The notes beneath the pieces are model-generated. The model searched no databases and was not told where the DNA came from. It saw only the letters and a list, made by a program, of their open reading frames with translations. This document shows positions 62,538 through 64,000 of a DNA stretch of 64,000 bases, piece after piece. Position 1 is the first letter of the stretch. Every line of letters starts with the position of its first letter. Source of the stretch: Nissolia schottii (Eukaryota; Streptophyta; Magnoliopsida; Fabales; Fabaceae); NCBI GenBank assembly GCA_003254905.1, contig QANU01101148.1:86773-150772 (forward strand). Direction: 5' to 3'. The position numbers and the translations under genes were made by a program.

Positions 62538-63355
62538 TCAACCCCCCCCCCCTTTTCTTCTGTTGTTTCCCATCAATTGTTTAGGGGCTCTTTTGGGTGA
62601 TTCTGCTTCTGTTTCTTCAAAAGTAGTCTAGGGTTTCCCTCTCAAAAGTTTGAGAGTAAAAAATTGCAAAAGTTGGATTCTGTTAATTATAACCAAGCTT
62701 TTAAAGAACGTTTTGATAGCTGAGATGTGATTCATCCCATTTCCGTTCTCCTAAATATTTTTAAATAATATTGATGATATCAATGAATGGTTGGTAGGAT
62801 AACTGAGTGGAGATGGAGAAAGTGTTGAAGAGGCGTTGGTTTTTCCTTATGATACTTTGACTTAGCTTGTTGCTGATGTAATTGGGGTTAGTAAGCCTAT
62901 AAAACACACCAGACAACAAGCGAGGGTGCAGAAGAAAGTTACTTCCACGCTTTCTAGCTAAAGGGGACAGGAACCTACATAGATGAAGAGGAAGGAGCAG
63001 AGGTTGTAGAAGCTTAAGAGGTCGAAACAGATCTGCAAGTTTAGTGGTGGTGAAAGTGACAATGAGGTACAGAACTTATAAGATATTGAAGATGATGATT
63101 CCAATCAATGAAGATATTGTTTATGTTTTGAATTTGAAAGTTTAGTTACTGAGTCTTAGAAGCTTAATTAGGACGGATTCTGTTCTGTACCTTGACTTTT
63201 GCTGTATTGACCTATTATGTATTAGATTGATGGTAACTGCATGTTTAGGGTCTATACTATGGATTCTGATTATACATGATGATTAGGTGTTTAATTGTCG
63301 GTAATTTTGTTTATATGACTAATATAAATTGTATATTTCTTGGGAGGGTTTAGCT
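62538..63355. other. Spacer with decayed coding-like text
   Basis: Begins with a C run (62542-62552). Between 62690 and 63110 short plus-strand frames with many stops suggest an old retroelement, but no family was recognised. Confidence 0.35.
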
Positions 63356-63483
63356 AAAGGCACTCGTTAAGGGATTAAAATTGGAATGTTTTGAGGTTTC
63401 CTGCTTTTGAAACAATGAAAACTTACAAATTTTACTTTTTCAATGAAAACTTTCTATTTCTTAATTTCTTAACAAGTGCCCTT
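63356..63483. mobile_element. Small MITE, 128 bp
   Basis: Ends AAAGGCACTCGTTAAG and, inverted, AAGGGCACTTGTTAAG match at 14 of 16 positions. It is non-coding. Confidence 0.55.
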
Positions 63484-63526
63484 GTTGGCATAACACATTT
63501 TTTCCCATATTCTTTAACAGTCATTT

Positions 63527-63600
63527 CGCTATCTGTTATCCTATTATAGCATTTTAGGGGTTGGCTACTATGCACCACTATATGGGATTAACAACAATGA
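63527..63600. repeat. Diverged end of the hAT-like element (third copy)
   Basis: gctatctgttatcctattat and agcattttaggggttggcta parallel the right end of the 6362-7052 element, and it closes with a degraded end aacaacaatga. Only the last about 75 bp are recognisable. Confidence 0.4.
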
Positions 63601-63885
63601 CTAGGGAAACTTTAAAATCTTCATTAAAAATAATATAAGGGAGGAGTTTTAGGAGTTATATGACAACCCTCCATATTTTCTTTCTTTTGTTTAAAAATTC
63701 CCAAACAAGATAAAGGTTCAAAGTAAATCCCCTTTTGCTCTGTTCTCCTCCATCTGAACATATGCACATATACCTTTTGGCAAGTAGGGTAATGAATGAG
63801 TACTAAGTAGCAGCTGGTCATCAAACAAATGAGGGAAAAATCCTCCAAGTAATGTAAGTTAATAATACCCTAAGGTATACTAGCT

Positions 63886-64000
63886 CTATGCCTCTATCCT
63901 GTCAGCATTGCACCAAAAAGCAACATTGACAATAGAAACATACGCTCTACTTGGATGAAGCCATGAAGGATCATCAACATATCCAGAAACCGTATGAGCA
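63886..64000 (-). CDS. Possible C-terminal coding exon of an unidentified gene (partial)
   Basis: From the window edge the minus strand reads AHTVSGYVDDPSWLHPSRAY and on to NADRIEA before a stop at 63886, 37 codons without interruption. Composition looks coding, but I do not recognise the protein. A GC|gtatgt donor-like site after HPSR would also allow the exon to end earlier. Could be chance. Confidence 0.25.
   Translation of the reverse strand, partial: AHTVSGYVDDPSWLHPSRAYVSIVNVAFWCNADRIEA

Overview
This is nuclear DNA from a flowering plant, most likely a eudicot and possibly a legume-type genome. Genes have many GT-AG introns and AT-rich spacers. Proteins match plant families closely: TOM20, NF-YC13-like, MAP65-8-like, uL22/RPL17, signal peptidase SPC12, plastid/mitochondrial RsgA GTPase and an F-box/kelch protein. 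Much of the rest is retrotransposon debris. The species cannot be fixed from the sequence alone.

Layout. Positions 1-3425 hold the 5' five exons of a minus-strand TOM20 gene; its last exon lies off the left edge. It shares a 424-bp divergent promoter with a plus-strand intronless NF-YC13/Dpb3-like gene (3850-4380). A complete 11-exon MAP65-8-like gene is on the minus strand (5485-10319); it has one GC-AG intron and carries a hAT-like and a Stowaway-like insertion. RPL17 (13922-15738, plus) starts with an exon that contributes only ATG. At 17.5-21.8 kb is a decayed Ty3 element with an antisense, intron-containing plant-mobile-domain gene just before its 3' LTR. SPC12 (23326-23607, plus) follows.

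The RsgA GTPase gene covers 25572-40191 (minus, five exons, intact reading frame). Its fourth intron is 9.7 kb. It holds a degenerate Ty1/copia element, whose 3' LTR is itself split by a 3.95-kb solo LTR. Its first intron carries a hAT-like remnant and a MITE interrupted by another solo LTR.

From 42.3 to 45.4 kb are an RNase H pseudogene split by a complete TRIM with perfect 5-bp target duplications, a second antisense ORF plus 3' LTR of a Tat-like element, and a 361-bp tandem duplication. The F-box/kelch gene (47279-48853, plus) is followed by MITEs, an inverted repeat, a minus-strand LINE relic, repeat-rich spacer and a plus-strand LINE relic. Positions 58967-62536 look like plant mitochondrial intergenic DNA and are bounded almost exactly by two N bases, so this is either a nuclear mitochondrial insertion or an assembly join. 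The right edge holds MITE remnants and a possible gene end.

The real genes are unrelated housekeeping genes, not a pathway. Several products act in organelle biogenesis (TOM20, RsgA), translation (RPL17), secretion (SPC12) and microtubules or chromatin (MAP65, NF-YC13). From memory, this gene set matches Arabidopsis homologues on two duplicated segments (At1g27390/At1g27400 and At1g67430/At1g67440/At1g67480), so the order looks like conserved microsynteny diluted by transposons.
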